Positions 34,576-34,723 of a DNA stretch of 34,723 nt are shown piece after piece; positions within the stretch are counted from its first letter, which is position 1, and every line of letters starts with the position of its first letter. The position numbers and the translations under genes are program-made. This stretch comes from Lachnospiraceae bacterium. Its GTDB lineage: Bacteria > Bacillota > Clostridia > Lachnospirales > Lachnospiraceae. The stretch spans positions 1 through 34,723 of the forward strand of contig JAILKH010000182.1 in assembly GCA_024693925.1 (NCBI GenBank). The letters are read 5' to 3'. The notes under the pieces are model-generated. The model worked only from the letters and a program-made list of their open reading frames with translations. It was not told where the DNA came from and searched no databases.

Positions 34576-34723
34576 CTATTTGACAACCTCTTTATAAAAA
34601 AGTTTGATCACCAGTTCTCTAAGTGAGCTTTCATCAGGATAAAAATGTTCGAAACCATCCTCTTCAAGAACCGTTTCTCCCTCCATTGTATAAATATCTT
34701 CTCCGTTAAAATCATAATCAATA
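34576..34723 (-). CDS. C-terminal end of an unknown protein (cut by window edge)
   Basis: The minus strand is open from the window edge to a TAG at 34576-34578, giving 48 residues. The first residues read IDYDFNGEDIYTMEGE, and the end reads SSLRELVIKLFYKEVVK. The segment is acidic with a closing amphipathic helix. It is too short for a family assignment. The gap of 118 nt to the secreted protein gene holds that gene's promoter and shows no clear terminator for this one. Confidence 0.6.
   Translation of the reverse strand, partial: IDYDFNGEDIYTMEGETVLEEDGFEHFYPDESSLRELVIKLFYKEVVK

Overview
The window looks like a chromosomal segment of a low-GC, anaerobic, probably non-sporulating member of the Lachnospiraceae (Butyrivibrio/Pseudobutyrivibrio-like). 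This rests on AT-rich DNA with GGAGG-type ribosome binding sites, the conserved Firmicutes block HU - S4 protein - DivIC - TilS - Hpt - FtsH, and a large exopolysaccharide operon with Lachnospiraceae-style membrane proteins. The species assignment is inference. Every protein gene except one reads on the minus strand, so transcription runs from high to low coordinates.

Layout from low to high coordinates. (1) 1-410: tRNA operon Phe(GAA)-Gly(UCC)-Gly(GCC), with a possible tRNA fossil in its leader. (2) 471-2861: a small unknown protein and a cytoplasmic GH13 alpha-glucan hydrolase. (3) 3002-8223: housekeeping block hup, rqcP-like, divIC, tilS, hpt, ftsH. The sporulation genes usually interleaved here (yabP, yabQ, spoIIE) are absent. 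(4) 8239-10632: a degenerate EAL+HDOD signalling protein and an acidic, probably disordered protein whose promoter overlaps a 15-bp-arm palindrome.

(5) 10645-27304: a 16-gene, about 16.6-kb surface polysaccharide operon read from a good sigma-A promoter at 27276-27304. In transcription order it encodes dTDP-rhamnose synthesis (rfbD), a divergent PAP2 protein, GDP-fucose synthesis (gmd, fcl), four membrane proteins that look like two sets of split halves of one large family, a GT2, a polyprenyl-phosphate sugar-1-phosphate transferase (priming enzyme), two more GT2s, a GT4, a Wzy/WaaL-like protein, a Wzx flippase and a second Wzy/WaaL-like protein. Together these support a Wzx/Wzy-type pathway for a glycan probably containing fucose and rhamnose. 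No Wzc/Wzd/Wze chain-length kinase genes are visible.

(6) 27373-29052: the only plus-strand gene, a polytopic GT-C-like membrane protein, end to end with a P1 peptidase/DHH phosphoesterase pair (29054-30981). (7) 31204-34723: a membrane-anchored 856-aa protein with a phage-tail-fibre-like, C-type-lectin-like C-terminal half, a small secreted protein with a hairpin-rich 3' region, and the C-terminal end of a gene cut by the window edge.

The observations most worth follow-up are the membrane-anchored tail-fibre-like protein, the degenerate metallo-beta-lactamase domain with its own internal start, the split membrane-protein pairs, and the palindromic operator at 10571-10606.
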